A stretch of DNA of 64,000 nt, from positions 11,945,473-12,009,472 of the forward strand of contig JAQFVV010006215.1 in assembly GCA_028023455.1 (NCBI GenBank). Reading direction: 5' to 3'. The position numbers and the translations under genes were made by a program. Of this stretch, positions 47,146 to 59,993 are shown piece by piece (positions within the stretch are counted from its first letter, which is position 1; each line of letters starts with the position of its first letter). Source of the stretch: Epiperipatus broadwayi (Eukaryota > Onychophora > Udeonychophora > Euonychophora > Peripatidae). The notes under the pieces are model-generated. The model ran no database searches. It saw nothing but the letters and a program-made list of their open reading frames with translations, and was not told the DNA's origin.

Positions 47146-49163
47146 TTAATTTAGTACATTTAACAGATTTTACATCCAAACAAAAAAATGCACAGCTAAT
47201 CTAGTTCACAAAGCATTTGCAGAGTTTTTTGCACAGTAGTCCTAAATGTTCTATCATCTGTTTCAAATATATTAACAGCATTAAAGAATTTATTGTACAA
47301 TCTAGGTAATCTTATTAATAATAATAATAATAATTTATAATTTTTTTTTTCTTGGTTAGTTTGTAACAATAGATTTTAGCTAGCACGAGAAAACAATCTA
47401 GCGTTTTTCACTTACAGCCTATAAAGTCTTTTATTTTTTTTTAAAAGAAAAACTGTTTGGCATTTAAAAACAGTAAGGATATGAAATTTAAAAAATATCT
47501 ATATTTTAAAGTCAATACAAAATCTTTATAACTTGGATAAAAGGAAACTGGAAATTTTATCTTAGCTGGTGAAATGATAAACTTCAATTTATAATTAGAG
47601 GAATGAGCTAATGACTTAATTTATTCTGCAAGATTAAGCCATTTTCTTATATATATATATATATATTGATGCCACAATATAAATAAGTCATTGATAAAAT
47701 GGCCATTACAATGTGTGTTGGGTAAAGCCAATACTGTGGGCGTTCCCAAGTTATCTTCGATGTCATTGTAAAATTATCCATCAAAATGTTTATTTTATAA
47801 AACACTGGCAAACATCAATCTTCAATGGATTTATATATGTTCAGAAGAGATAATTAGTATAAGTTTGTTTTAACCAAGCAGCATGAAATATATAAATATC
47901 AATAGAGTTGGTGAACAAGAATGTTATGCATGGAGATTGACCTTTAAGTTTATAAACTCTTAACTGTGGATAAAATGCTTTCTTTCCTCAGGATATATAT
48001 AGATATTTTCTTTCTTGAATCATGTGATTTTTATTTTATTTTATTATTTCTATTTGAAATTTCATGTATTGTGATTTTTTTTTATTTGTGTATTCAAGTT
48101 TCATTTTCATATTCGATCACTTGCATTTTAAAAGTGGGAGCAGTGAATGGATAAGTATCATATGTTGATATATAAAGGGGAAAATGGATCATAGTCATTA
48201 AATATGTACAATTATTAATAAAAGTAAATTTACAATCCTTCTGGAAATTCAACACTGATCCATCAAAGCGACCTCAAGTAAGGTTTTTATATAATTAACA
48301 TTAAGTGCAAACTCTAAAACAAACAAAACTATATTATTTACTAATAAGTTTTTAATAATATCTAGTTGTAATTGTTTTATTTCTGAGTGCACAATTAATT
48401 CACTTGAGTAAATGGTCATTTTCTTATCTTTCATTAATTTTTAATATAACTTACATACATATATAGATGGGAGTGGGACTATATATATATTATTTTTTTT
48501 TTAAAAAAAAAAGTTATAAATATATTTACCCCAACCTATAAACATCGTTCTAATAATTATATTAATAGGGTAGATTTAGAATTACTGAACTCTCATTTTG
48601 CTTTTCCTTTTTTGTTTTACATATATATATATTTAGTGAATTATTTAATATCATTTTGTATATACTGTACTTTGAATTATTTTGTTTCTCTAAAAAATAA
48701 AGATTGATTGAGGACAGACTTCTACCATGAAATCTGAATCAAGGAAATTTATTGGATTAAGCCATCAAAATGATAGAAGACGAGTCCTATTAACTTAATA
48801 TTTTTTTTGTGTGTGTTTGTAAATATTTATTATTATATGTTATAGATTATTAATAAACGTATTGAATTGTTTAAACCAATCTGATCTCTGTTTGATCACC
48901 ACCATCATCATTATGCATTTATACCATTAAAAATATCATCATCACTATCATTATGAATTTACACCATTAAAGGTCTGATGATGATCATCATCATTATGTA
49001 TTGCTCTCCTAAATGATTGATCATCATCAATATTTTTTTATATCTATGCTTATTCATAGGCATATTTGGTCAATAATTAAGTAAGTCCATCCCTGAAGAG
49101 AGCTGACTGCAAGAACTCCCTGAGTTTGAATTCTGTGGTATAATGGGGCCCCAAAAAGGGAGC

Positions 49164-49937
49164 TGTAACGAATATGCACTAATCTAAATTACATTGAAAT
49201 GTTGTAAATAAATTATAAGTTAGCATAAGCATTTATTTTATATAGCATATGTTTACAATTGTATACATTCAAATATCAGCCTTTTAAGCTAATTGTGCAT
49301 ATGCTTTGCAAGTGTTAATAATAAATGAATACTTTCTCACCAATACAAGATATAGTATTTATGCAGGAATAAAAGGAATCCTCTTATTCCTACGACTCAA
49401 ATGCTTATATATGAGCAAATCCGAAGTACTGGTAAGTAAAGCGTGAGGATGGAACCGTCACTTTAAATTACTATATACGATGTCTGAATGAATGACGTGG
49501 GTGAAATTGTCTAGAATTTACTAAACGTCATTCCAACTGAAACTTAATCATATGTAAATAAGCATTTACTTTATATAGCGTATGTTTACAATTGTATACA
49601 TTCAAATATCAGCCTTTTAAGCTAATTGTGCACAATTAGCTTAAAAGGCTGATATTTGAATGTATATAAGTTAGCATACTAAAAGTAGATGTGATAGGCA
49701 TTTCATTGTTACATCTTTAGTATCCTATTCGAAGGCCTAGGTCTGACAGTAGTGAGATGCACTCCCTTTGTTATATGCTATTTCTGATTCGATAATATCT
49801 GGCGCACCCAAATGCGATGTCGAATCATGGATTTAGGATATGATATATTGTAGGTTGTTTGACACATTGTATTCAAATCATCCAACTACTTAATCTTATT
49901 CACGTCATCTTATGGTATACCCCACGGTTCCGTTATA
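49164..49937 (+). mobile_element. possible solo LTR or LTR-like relic
   Basis: Starts TGTAACGAAT and ends CGGTTCCGTTATA, terminal patterns like the TGTAACG...CGTTACA ends of the 17.5-22.5 kb family, though the interior does not match it. I find no target duplication. Inside, an 75-bp segment around 49218-49296 repeats at 49557-49630. Tentative. Confidence 0.25.
49595..49666. repeat. perfect 72-bp palindrome
   Basis: 36-bp arms with no spacer, centred at GTG|CAC (49630/49631). The left arm runs TATACATTCAAATATCAGCC TTTTAAGCTAATTGTG and the right arm is its exact reverse complement. The left arm also occurs in direct orientation upstream at 49257-49292, where the inverted partner is absent. 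Confidence 0.9.
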
Positions 49938-50039
49938 ATATATACATACCAATAATATGATTTGAATATATACAATTAAGTTAATACTTCAAAAGATAAA
50001 AATCAACTAAATTATTCTGTCTCTTGGCTTTAACATGTT

Positions 50040-50245
50040 AGTCTAATTGATTAGGTCAATTTAAATTCAGTATTCACAAATCTAAAGGCAATTTCCATGC
50101 TAGTACTGTCATTGATCAGACCAGCAACACCTGAAAAAGGAGAGTAATACCACTTAAATACTGTATTAATAACTAATCTATGTGGTATTACTAACAATCG
50201 AATGTAGTTTCTTAACAATCAATATTAGACAATGAAAATAATGTA
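50040..50245 (+). mobile_element. decayed SINE copy
   Basis: Second copy of the family at 42075-42321, sharing ATTCACAAATCTAAAGG, ATTTCCATGCTAGTACTGTC, CAGACCAGCAACACCTGAA, GAGTAATACCAC and a tail CAATATTAGA. Its head is eroded: neither the A box nor the B box is intact. Confidence 0.65.
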
Positions 50246-50717
50246 GTATACAATTAATGTAAAATGCAATTATCACAAACTTTTAGACAAACACAAAGTC
50301 GGAAGTAGTATATCCTTGTTTAAAACCAACTTTCATTTCAAATACTAGATTTTTCCATCATCACTAACAATTTATTAAAATAAATTTTGATGGAAAATGA
50401 CTAATTTCAAAATAAAGTCACAACTTGACCCTTTTCTTACATTTTCATGACAGCAAAAATAATCTCTATAGTGATTCTTTATTCTTTAAAATAACATTGT
50501 GTCTTTGATAATCATTAAATTATTACAAATAGTAATTCACCTTACATTTTATGCAATGAATAACAATGATATTCCATAATTATTGTAATATTATTTTTCT
50601 TCTTTATTTTTATAAATTGGTAAATGACAAAAATCCTTAAAATCAGATAGTATAATTTCATAAATACATATACTGTACTATTAAAAGCTAAATAATTTTA
50701 ATGCTAATATATTGTCA

Positions 50718-51257
50718 ATGTATTATAAGACTTCTTCAGATATCTCACCAAAAACTCCAAGCCTTTCCACTTTTAAGATTACAAAAAGCTGCTTTAATCA
50801 TCAAGGTGAAAATCTCTGTCCAACTTTAAAAAGCCAATCAGGTGAATACATTATCAAAAGCTGTCATCTCAATTTCTGTATCATTATTCAAAAGATAATC
50901 AAAATACTGTTATCATTTGTTCAAAGAATCAATATAATCATATACAAGCATATCATGCATGGATTTAATAAGTATATAATATTGTTTTTCAGAACTAAAT
51001 ATTATTTTCAAGACATCAAAAAAAAAAAAGTCTACAATCAGTCTCCTTTTCAGTTTTATTCATTAATTATTTTTAACAAAGCCATTCATAGATTTAGTAA
51101 GATTATAACATTATTCTTCAGGTCTCTACATTACTTTCAATACATAAAAATAAAATCTAAAGCAACAACAATTTATGAATCAATATGGCCATCCCCTTTT
51201 CTGTTTTATTCAATCATTTTTAAGCCTTCTTATCGATTATTGAATTTCTATTTTTAG
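50718..51257 (+). CDS. unidentified long ORF in degenerate tandem repeats (doubtful gene)
   Basis: An open frame of 179 codons from ATG at 50718, rich in I, K, F, Y and S, with no family I recognise. Its second half contains two or three loose repeats (HGFNKYIILFFR..YYFQDI, HRFSKIITLFFR..HYFQYI, then YRLLNFYF), matching a DNA repeat of about 128-137 bp. Being this long without a stop is notable in such AT-rich DNA, but a decayed satellite with a stop-poor unit can do this. No promoter or splice context supports it, and it lies within the intron of a minus-strand gene. It is more likely non-coding. Confidence 0.2.
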   Translation: MYYKTSSDISPKTPSLSTFKITKSCFNHQGENLCPTLKSQSGEYIIKSCHLNFCIIIQKIIKILLSFVQRINIIIYKHIMHGFNKYIILFFRTKYYFQDIKKKKVYNQSPFQFYSLIIFNKAIHRFSKIITLFFRSLHYFQYIKIKSKATTIYESIWPSPFLFYSIIFKPSYRLLNFYF

Positions 51258-53753
51258 ATCTCTATACTGTTTCCAATTTATTAATTTTCCAAATAAAATA
51301 CCATGTTTCCTTTTTAATCAAATCACTAACAATAAAATCATTATTGAGAAGTAATAAGAATTCCTTTTTTTTAATAGTAAACTCTCAAAAATAAATTTAC
51401 TTGGGAGAATCTTCAAAATCCAGAAATGGCAATTTTAATATTTAACAGTTGTTAAACTTTATAGTATGATTATGGATGTCTTCTAAAAAATGAAGATCAA
51501 CTTGTATATGATTGAAAAAATAAACCCATTTTAAAATGCATTGAAACATAATAATCTCCAACAACCGAATCTTATAATATTCATAAAATATAATTTTTTT
51601 TTTTCTTTCAGATTCCTAATTATTATATAATCGATTAGATGCCATTGATTTGAATATGGATGCATCCAAATTCCTTCATAATAATTTTTATACTTATACC
51701 AAATGTTTGCAATGATCAATCACTTTAAATATTGAGAAAAAATTCCAATAACAGCAGACTGCTAGTTTACTGAATCAATGCCATTATTTCTAATAAATTT
51801 GAACCAGTTTATTGTTCTTAGAGATATAAGCATTAGTCACAAAGTAAAAAAAAAAAAGATTGTTTTAATTGATATATTAGCATTATCCAGAAAAAATAAA
51901 ATTTTTCATTCTCTGAATCTAATATTAGAGTACAAGCATTAAAAAAATGGCCAGATACCCTTTATGCAAATCAAATTTCAAAAATAAGATACTAAACTCT
52001 ACACTATGCAATTTTCTTTCAGTTAATGATTCCTTCTGAAAAAACTTGTAACCACCAACTTGTTCAAATATACCATGCTTTCTCTAAAAGAGTAGTTTCA
52101 CTCAGAGCAATTATGTCAATCTTAAATCATGAGTAGTTTTTTAGTTGCACAGACTGTCTTTTATTAAATTCCATCCTTTACCATTATCACGCTGATTTTT
52201 ACAAATTCTATGTGAGATGGCATTCTTTAGATCACTTTTGCTATGTCCCTTGATTTTGGTGGTAGAAAAAGTACTTAAATAGAAAATGCAAAACATAATT
52301 ATTTGTTAAATTAAAATTCCATCACAAATTCATTTCCAAACTAACTCACCTTTGTGCAAAATTACAATCAAAAATTTCAACTCTTCGATATTATTTTCTT
52401 ACTATCAAGAGTTTCACAAAAAAAAAAAAAAAAGGAAAGGTAATTGCACAAATTCCCATTATCACAGTCTTTACAAGGTAATAACCAATGGGATGGGGGG
52501 ATGGGAGGACTTAGTCTATACTTTTAGAAATGCATCAGTTTACCACATTATATAATATTGACTGCAGGTCTTTGTACAGCAATATATAGATAATATTATC
52601 ATTTTCAGAGTACTGAAGAAAAATATTTAAAATTATTTCTGAATGACTACCTTAATTTTTTATATAAAGATTGTGCTTATATTCAGTGGCCTTAATAATA
52701 ATTCAAATATTTAAATCTTTAAGTGAATATTGGATAATAATAAAAAATGTGCAAATTAGAACTTAAAATTATTACAAAATTAATGCAGCATTGCAAGAAT
52801 TATATATGATTATGAAACTATTAAATATATATAAATATATCAATCCCAAATCTAATACACATCTAACATATTGTAACCACAACAAATCCAATAGCAGCTT
52901 GAATTGGTTATTTTACAAAGCAGCATGAAAAAAAAATGTTTTTTTTTTAAAAAAAACTCACCACTACAATTGAGTAATAAATATAAGAACCGCCTAAAAA
53001 ATTAAAAGGTTGTTTATGCATTTGGTCATATTATTAAATATTTATTTTGTAATATGCAAGAAACCTAATGATAAGAAAGAAAACTTATTTTGATGTGCAC
53101 AAAAAGTTTCAATTTGTAATTTATAAAAGTCTAAAGCATTTTATATCTTTTATATTTGTTTTTTTTTTTTAATGGAATTTTAAATAAAATTTCCCATATT
53201 TTTATACTAAATTTCATGAGAAATCTAGAATGATATTAACATTTTGGAATTAATATTTTAAAAGTTATCATTTAAATGTTGGCAACAATTTTTTTCTTTC
53301 GTACTATGCTAACTAATCTAAATAAAGAAAGAGAGAGAGAGAAATCCTTTTTTTTTTTTCATTTCATTTATGTATGGATAAAATCAGGATATAATATCTA
53401 TAAATTTGTTTCCATAACATATTGTGAAGTGAATAAAAAAAATGTTTTCGGAAAACATGTTGTAAGAAAACAGGTCAAATCTTGTAACAAGTTGGTGCTG
53501 AATTCATTGTTTGGAAAATGTTGAACATCAAATAAAATTAAATAGGACTGAAACAAGCATCTAAGGCATTCCATTCCAATTCAGGGAGTAGAGTCTACTT
53601 TAGTTTATTTGAAGAGTCAATTTAAGAAGAAGTGTTGCAAGGGGAGGAGAGAAACCGCTGGTTAAAATTGTTTTCCACTGTAACTCAGACAGCTGTAGTT
53701 TACTGACTATTTTTAAAGTATTTTTAAATATTCCAGTTTTAACAGCCAATAAG

Positions 53754-54144
53754 ATGATTTTATCTAGAAGACTATCTGCTATATGTGGCTAGGCAACAAA
53801 AAAACATATGAGCAAAATACCTGGAAAATGCAGTCAGATCCAGAAATTAATGCTAAAGTTGCAAATTCAACTATTGTCTGTCTTAATAATGCTGTAAAAA
53901 AAGAAATGGACAGTGCCTTAAAAATTATTCAAGATCTACTGATACTTTACCCTATGTAACATCATCAATGCTGCAGTATTTCATTTCTAATATTGCCAGT
54001 GTCAAAGGGGAAAAACTACCATCTTTGGAAAAAATAATGAGGAAAACCGTAAATATATTAAAAGAACAATATCTACAGAAAAAACATGATTTGGAACTGT
54101 TTAAATATTTCATTGGTAAAATCTTATCATACTTAATTATCTAA
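53754..54144 (+). pseudogene. broken coding-like tract, possibly a mitochondrial-protein retropseudogene
   Basis: The plus strand shows three adjoining frames that together look like one damaged protein. MILSRRLSAICG (53754) ends in a stop; a second frame carries NKKTYEQNTWKMQSDPEINA, KVANSTIVCLNNAVKKEMDS and stops at 53957; a third has YVTSSMLQYFISNIASVKGE, KLPSLEKIMRKTVNILKEQY and ends at 54144. The residue composition (E, K, S, V, balanced hydrophobics) differs from background ORFs. The first frame resembles a mitochondrial targeting start. Two frame changes argue for a pseudogene; sequencing errors in a real exon are the alternative. Family not recognised. Confidence 0.35.
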
Positions 54145-57100
54145 GCAACAGTTTTATATATTCATTGTTAATAAATTGCCAAGTTACTTTTTATTAATCC
54201 ATTTAGTTCATGTTTGCTTATCTAACTCAATTCAAACATTGTATAACATCAATATGCTAATAATATCCACAACCCTGAGAAAATATGCAATTCATTGAGG
54301 GATATGCAAGGATGGTGGTAATATTTCATAAATGATGATGATCGGGTGTTAATAACTTTTCCAAAAGTAAACTTTCTAGCTTGAAGGTTTGGTACCTGAG
54401 AGTCAGTTTCTATTTCATTTTTTTGAAACTGAAAAACAAATAAAATACTTTTGGAGAACTTATACTTATGTTGTAAGTCATCACCATCATCTTCATATTG
54501 GTTGAATTGATTTGTAAAAGTCAAATGACAATAATACAATATGGCTACTTTAAAATTGTACTGTTATGGTTTATCAAGCAAATAGATATCAGGTAAAGAA
54601 AATTAATTTAGCCAATGCACATTTATTTATAGGTTTATAAAAAGTTATGAAAAAAAAAAAATAATAATAATAATATAAGAAAATATAAATGAGAATTGGC
54701 AAGGAAAGCATTTCAAAAGTATAAAACAACAACATGCTATTCTATATATTTGAAAAAAATCGTTTTTTGAATTTCATTAACCATATGACTTTACCATATA
54801 AATATTTATTTGGGTATCAAAATTTTCCGTTACATATTTGTATATCTGGGTTCAAACTCATGTCCCATTACATATTTATCATTACAATATAAAATAACAA
54901 ATTCTGATTTGTTTATAGAAATCAACATCTTTGCAAATGTAAATTACATAATAAATAAATTACTAAATTATATATTAATAATTGAATTAATTGTAGTTTT
55001 AATAAAAATTTACTGTATAAACAAGTAATCATTTTTAATGATAATTTACAAAATAACTGCCCCATAAAAAAATCTATACGGAACAATTTAACATCAATCT
55101 TTAACCCCTCGGTTTGCCAGGATAATCTTTTAAATAAAATCAAGAATAAAAATGACAAATAAATTTGGCATCATTTACTAAATAAAATGAAATGATGAAA
55201 AGCTAATCCATTTACTACATAGATATAAATAATTGATGTAAGAAAAATGATCATAATAATTCTATTTTAGAACTCATAAAAATTAAATTGACTGATATGA
55301 TGCCCTATTAATATAAAAAGTTAAATGTAAAGAATGGGAAACAGAAATTGTAAAATTAAAGAGATGTATTGATTATTAATTCCTGCAATATCATCAACCA
55401 AAGAGTCAATAGCATACAATTAAATGACTACTGAAATTTGTTATTTTAAATCACTACTTATTCTCCCTTTTTTTTGTTAAGTTTGCCCAGAATGATGGTA
55501 TTTATATATCAAAAACATCCTGTTTTTTTTTTTTTAAGATTTAAGAAATATTTATCATTTGTTTTTTTTTATACTTTTTTTTATATGTATAGATAGTATA
55601 ATGTACATGAGACAGAAATAATAAATAATGATTTAAGGCCACTGGGCTTTCCTCATTCAAATTATCAATAAAATAATAATATTTAGTTTAATTTTACAAA
55701 ATCAACAAAACTTAGTACCTAAAATCTTAATTGTGATAAACTATGATTATTAATAAGGATTTAAAACGTATAAATTACTACACAGAATTAAAGGATTAGT
55801 TTGAAAATAAAATTATAAGTTCCAAATATTAGAATATATAAACTTATAAACAAAATTAAACTTCTCTAACAAGCGTGTCAGCGCAGAATTATCAGTATTA
55901 TATACATTATTATAACCTAAAAAAGTGTCTCTCAAATCAAATTTATTCTAACAGAATAATAATGATAAATTTGATCAAAATATTACCAATCATTATTTAA
56001 TACCAAAAAAAAAAATAACTTCATTAGATTACATCTTCCATTCTTTAATCTTTTATTATAAATTTTTTTTACTAATATCTAATTTTTTATTTCTGAATAT
56101 TTTTTCAAATCATATTAAAAATAATATAAATAATAAAAAATACTTGCAACACAATCATGATTTTAATATTACATTCATAGGATAAAATGAAAGAGCATTC
56201 ATAGCACTTAGGCAGTGAATATTTTGTTATCCTCGAGGGGACAAATAAAATTAATAATACACTTTTTTTTAAAAAAAAAAAAAGTAATACAATGATAACA
56301 AATATACACATTATGTATAACAATATTCATTAATAAAATGTGATTGATTTTCCTGCTTCTCATATTGAACAAAAAATTTGTTATTGGCTTCCAAAATATA
56401 GTCATAATAAAATTTTACATATCATGTTATTTGGTATAAACACAGAAAAAAGTCTTTTAAAAACTAAAATACTATACAGTAAACTCTCAATCAATCATTT
56501 TTCAAGAGTTGGAGAAAATAAATGATAAATCTAAAAAAATAATAGAAGTAGAAACTTAATGAAATTATCGAAACCAATTAAATAGTTATACATTAAAATG
56601 TAAGTGAAGTATAATTCTGATTTTATAATTTAAAATATTCCATATTTATTATTTGCAAAATATATAATTTTAGTACCATAGTAATTACATTACAAAAAAA
56701 TTGAGATTATATTAATTAGTGATTAAATACAAGTACAATTTTTATTAATAATAATCATGTTTTTATTTTATTTAAAATCTCTTATTGATATGTGCTTCAA
56801 TTTAAAGTAGAGAATATAGTATGCTTCTAGATAAAACAATTAAAGAAATGTTTTGTAAACTATTTTAATACAACACATTACTGGAAAAAAAAAAAAGTAG
56901 TTTGGGTAGTTTTTTTTGCTTTGATTCCGAGTAAATTTGAATCAATTATGTTTTTAATATTAGTATTTCTTTTATATTCTAAATAAAATCTTAGATATAG
57001 AAAAAATTATAAGATTCTTTATATGTTTTACTATATTATTTATAATTAGAAAAAATATACAACTTTAATTACTATTATTCAGTAATAAGCAAATTAATTA

Positions 57101-58337
57101 TGAGTGTACACACACACAAACACATATATATATGTATATATAAAATAATTTAAAAGATTTCTTTTCTTAAATTTCACTTATGGTGTAACCAGCCAAATTA
57201 TCAATTAAAACTGACATTGCAAACTGAAATTACATCATCTAGCAATAATATTTGTCTGATCCATATTTAAACTGAAAATGGAACACTTTTAGTTTATGAA
57301 CTTAGATTTTATAAGAGTTAATGATTAGACAATAAAACTTTAAATAAGACTTTAAATAAAGTTACTTGTGAAAATATTTGGGGAGTTTTTATATTTCCAA
57401 TTTTCACACATGTGAAGTATTAGTTTAATTTACAATCCTTACAAATCTAGGTTAATAAACTAAGAGTATTCCGCTTTCAATTTAAAGATTGTTCAGACAA
57501 ATACTATTAGTTGCATGATTTCAGTTTGCAATCCAGTTTTTGTTAGTTTATTTGCTTATATTATCTAAAAATATTGCATACAGAAATCTTGTTACATTAT
57601 TAATATCTAAAAATTTTTGCTTGTGATAATAGACTTTGCATGAACAGTTCTTTCACAATTTTTAAAATATCTACCCATGCAAAAAAAAAGTTGAGAATTA
57701 TGGCAGAATCAAAGGCAGCAGATAATAATTATGAAAAATGATACATTTGAATAATGGGTCAAAAATTTTATCTTAAAAAAAATTGTTTTCCATATAAAGT
57801 CTTACTTGCTATAGAAAGTGAATACAAGATTGTAAAATTCAACAATTTTCTTTAAAAAAATCTATAAAATTTATTTTTTATATATAAATAAAATGTTGAG
57901 TCAATATTAAGGCCAATTAAAAAAATAAAAATGTTTTATTTTAAAAATTCCAATAAAAATTTTAAAATGGGCATTCAGTTTAGATTTCTAATATGTTTTG
58001 ATATAAATGGCCTAGAGACATACATTTTTGGACATAAAACATTGTTGACTTTTTTTTCGTCTTGGAAAATTAGTTAACAATAGCATTCTTGCTGCATAAA
58101 TACACATACTTTGCACAATTATATAATTTCGGTAACAATTTTCTACAGAACTATATTCTATCTGAATCTAGGGGGGGGGGATAAATAATGCATTTAGCAA
58201 AAGTTCTATCATCTTTTTGTAATAATCCATAAATTTCAATTTCTAGTATAGATAATAAACATAGATTTTTACCATTAGTATTTTTATTAGCAATAATAAA
58301 TTATAATCAAATATATGATATCTATAAACACGCTTAC
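54145..58337. other. AT-rich intron sequence, nothing recognised
   Basis: No supported exon, RNA gene or element. A 96-codon minus-strand frame (54249-54539) and others are unremarkable. A run of 10 G (58171-58180) stands out in otherwise AT-rich DNA. Confidence 0.4.
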
Positions 58338-58472
58338 CTTGGGTAAAAATATAGAAAAAAATTGATGAATGACATGATTATTAAGCGATTGTCTTTCATC
58401 TAATAGCACAGCCTCAACATAATCAATGAAATATGTACTACTGCACAACAGAGCAACATAACTTTTATCAAC
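58338..58472 (-). CDS. unidentified gene, most upstream exon visible (45 codons)
   Basis: Exactly 135 bp between acceptor TTTAGCAG and donor CCCAAG|GTAAGC, phase 0 on both sides. It encodes VDKSYVALLCSSTYFIDYVE, AVLLDERQSLNNHVIHQFFS and IFLPK. This and the next exon are both 45 codons and both read as paired amphipathic helices, consistent with an alpha-solenoid protein. Joined in frame with the three exons at 44859-44993, 44555-44762 and 41140-41360 it gives the C-terminal ~233 residues. The start of the gene is not in this window or is hidden to the right, where the inverted LTR pair lies. Confidence 0.75.
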
Positions 58473-59993
58473 CTGCTAAAATAAAAATTTAGATTTGTTA
58501 ATTAGATTTTATAATATCTAGTCTTGAATATAAATAAAACAACAATTTCTTAAAAACTTCCATAAAAATTTAGAAAAAAAATATATTGTGCAATATAAAC
58601 ATTTAAAGAAAATTAATTTTTTTATTTTACATTATCAAATTTCTCTCTTTGAAAAAACAAATCTAATAGAAATTTTGTTTATTTAAAATATAATAATTTT
58701 ATTAAATTAAAACAAAAACTGTAATGTGCATCTACATAAATAAAAACTGAAACACAAGTATTTACATCCATAAATTTTTACTAGCAAATATTTAATTATA
58801 TGTGCAAATATAAACATAATTTTTTTTATATATAAATAAACAAGCTTCAATGTATAATAAAACGAAGATTTTTTTTTTTTAATCCTTTAATATAAAATTT
58901 TAATGATGTTATAACTTTTCACATCAATCACAAGAAAGAGTTGAATAGAAAATTAATTTGCAGAAAGCTAGATTATAAGCTTTTATAAATACCAGTGAAA
59001 AGTAAAAAAAAATATATATATAAAGCATCTTATAATATTCTAAAATCAATGGTGGTGAAAATTGGATATTCTAAAATTTGACATACAAAAATAAAAAAGC
59101 ATCAAGTAAAAAAATTATAAATCATTTCTATTATCATTATCATTAGAGTACGAAAAATTTTAAAAAATATGCAAAACAATCTAAATAACTAAAATATGAT
59201 AATATACATCTGTTGCTAAAATAGATAATTATATTACTATAATTGAGATGCATATAATAAAGCTATTACTTTTAAATTCAATACCCATAATTATTCCTTT
59301 CAGCAGCATAATTTTTTCCTTCACAACTTCTACACCATTTACTATAAACTTTAAAAATCAATAGATGCCAGATGATAATGCTTAATAAATCCCCATCCAA
59401 TAACCTCAGAATAGTTTCAGGCTTATGGTTTTCATTAATGATGAGCTTTGGATCTTGGAATGTGTAAGCTGAAGTCATACAACACAATCATGTGATGATT
59501 ATTCTTTTGTCATATTAATTTAGGGAGGTATTATTTCAAACAATGCATGCAACTATTCCACTGTGATATTGTGGATTTGTGCCTGCCCTGATTTTAAAAA
59601 AAAAAAAAAAGCATGCAAAGCCTGATTTAAGATTATAGTGGGGTTTTGTGTGTGTGTGTGTGTGATGACATACATTAATACCGTAAATAGATCCACTGTA
59701 TCAAAATCCGCAGTTTCAATAATCCATAATTTCAAAAACAATATTAAATAATAATTTGTAAATTTAACATATATTGTACTTATCTATATCACAACAGTCA
59801 TGTTCTTGCCCCATACTTTATCACTTATGCTTTTGCTAGTTGATTATGAATTGAATATTTGGTCACATTTAACATGATATACAAAGGTAAAAACAAACAG
59901 ACTAAAAATTGATACTATTATGTATAAAAAAATTGGCTTTGTAAATATAATCTTTATAATAGGCTACTTTATATTTATGAACATATTATGTAA
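58473..59993 (-). other. AT-rich sequence between the exon and the inverted LTR pair
   Basis: Part of the next upstream intron of the minus-strand gene. A minus-strand frame at 59278-59487 contains DPKLIINENHKPETILRLLD and KWCRSCEGKNYAAERNNYG, which has a less random look than the background. I cannot assign it and found no clean splice sites. A (GT)n tract lies near 59649-59663. Confidence 0.35.
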
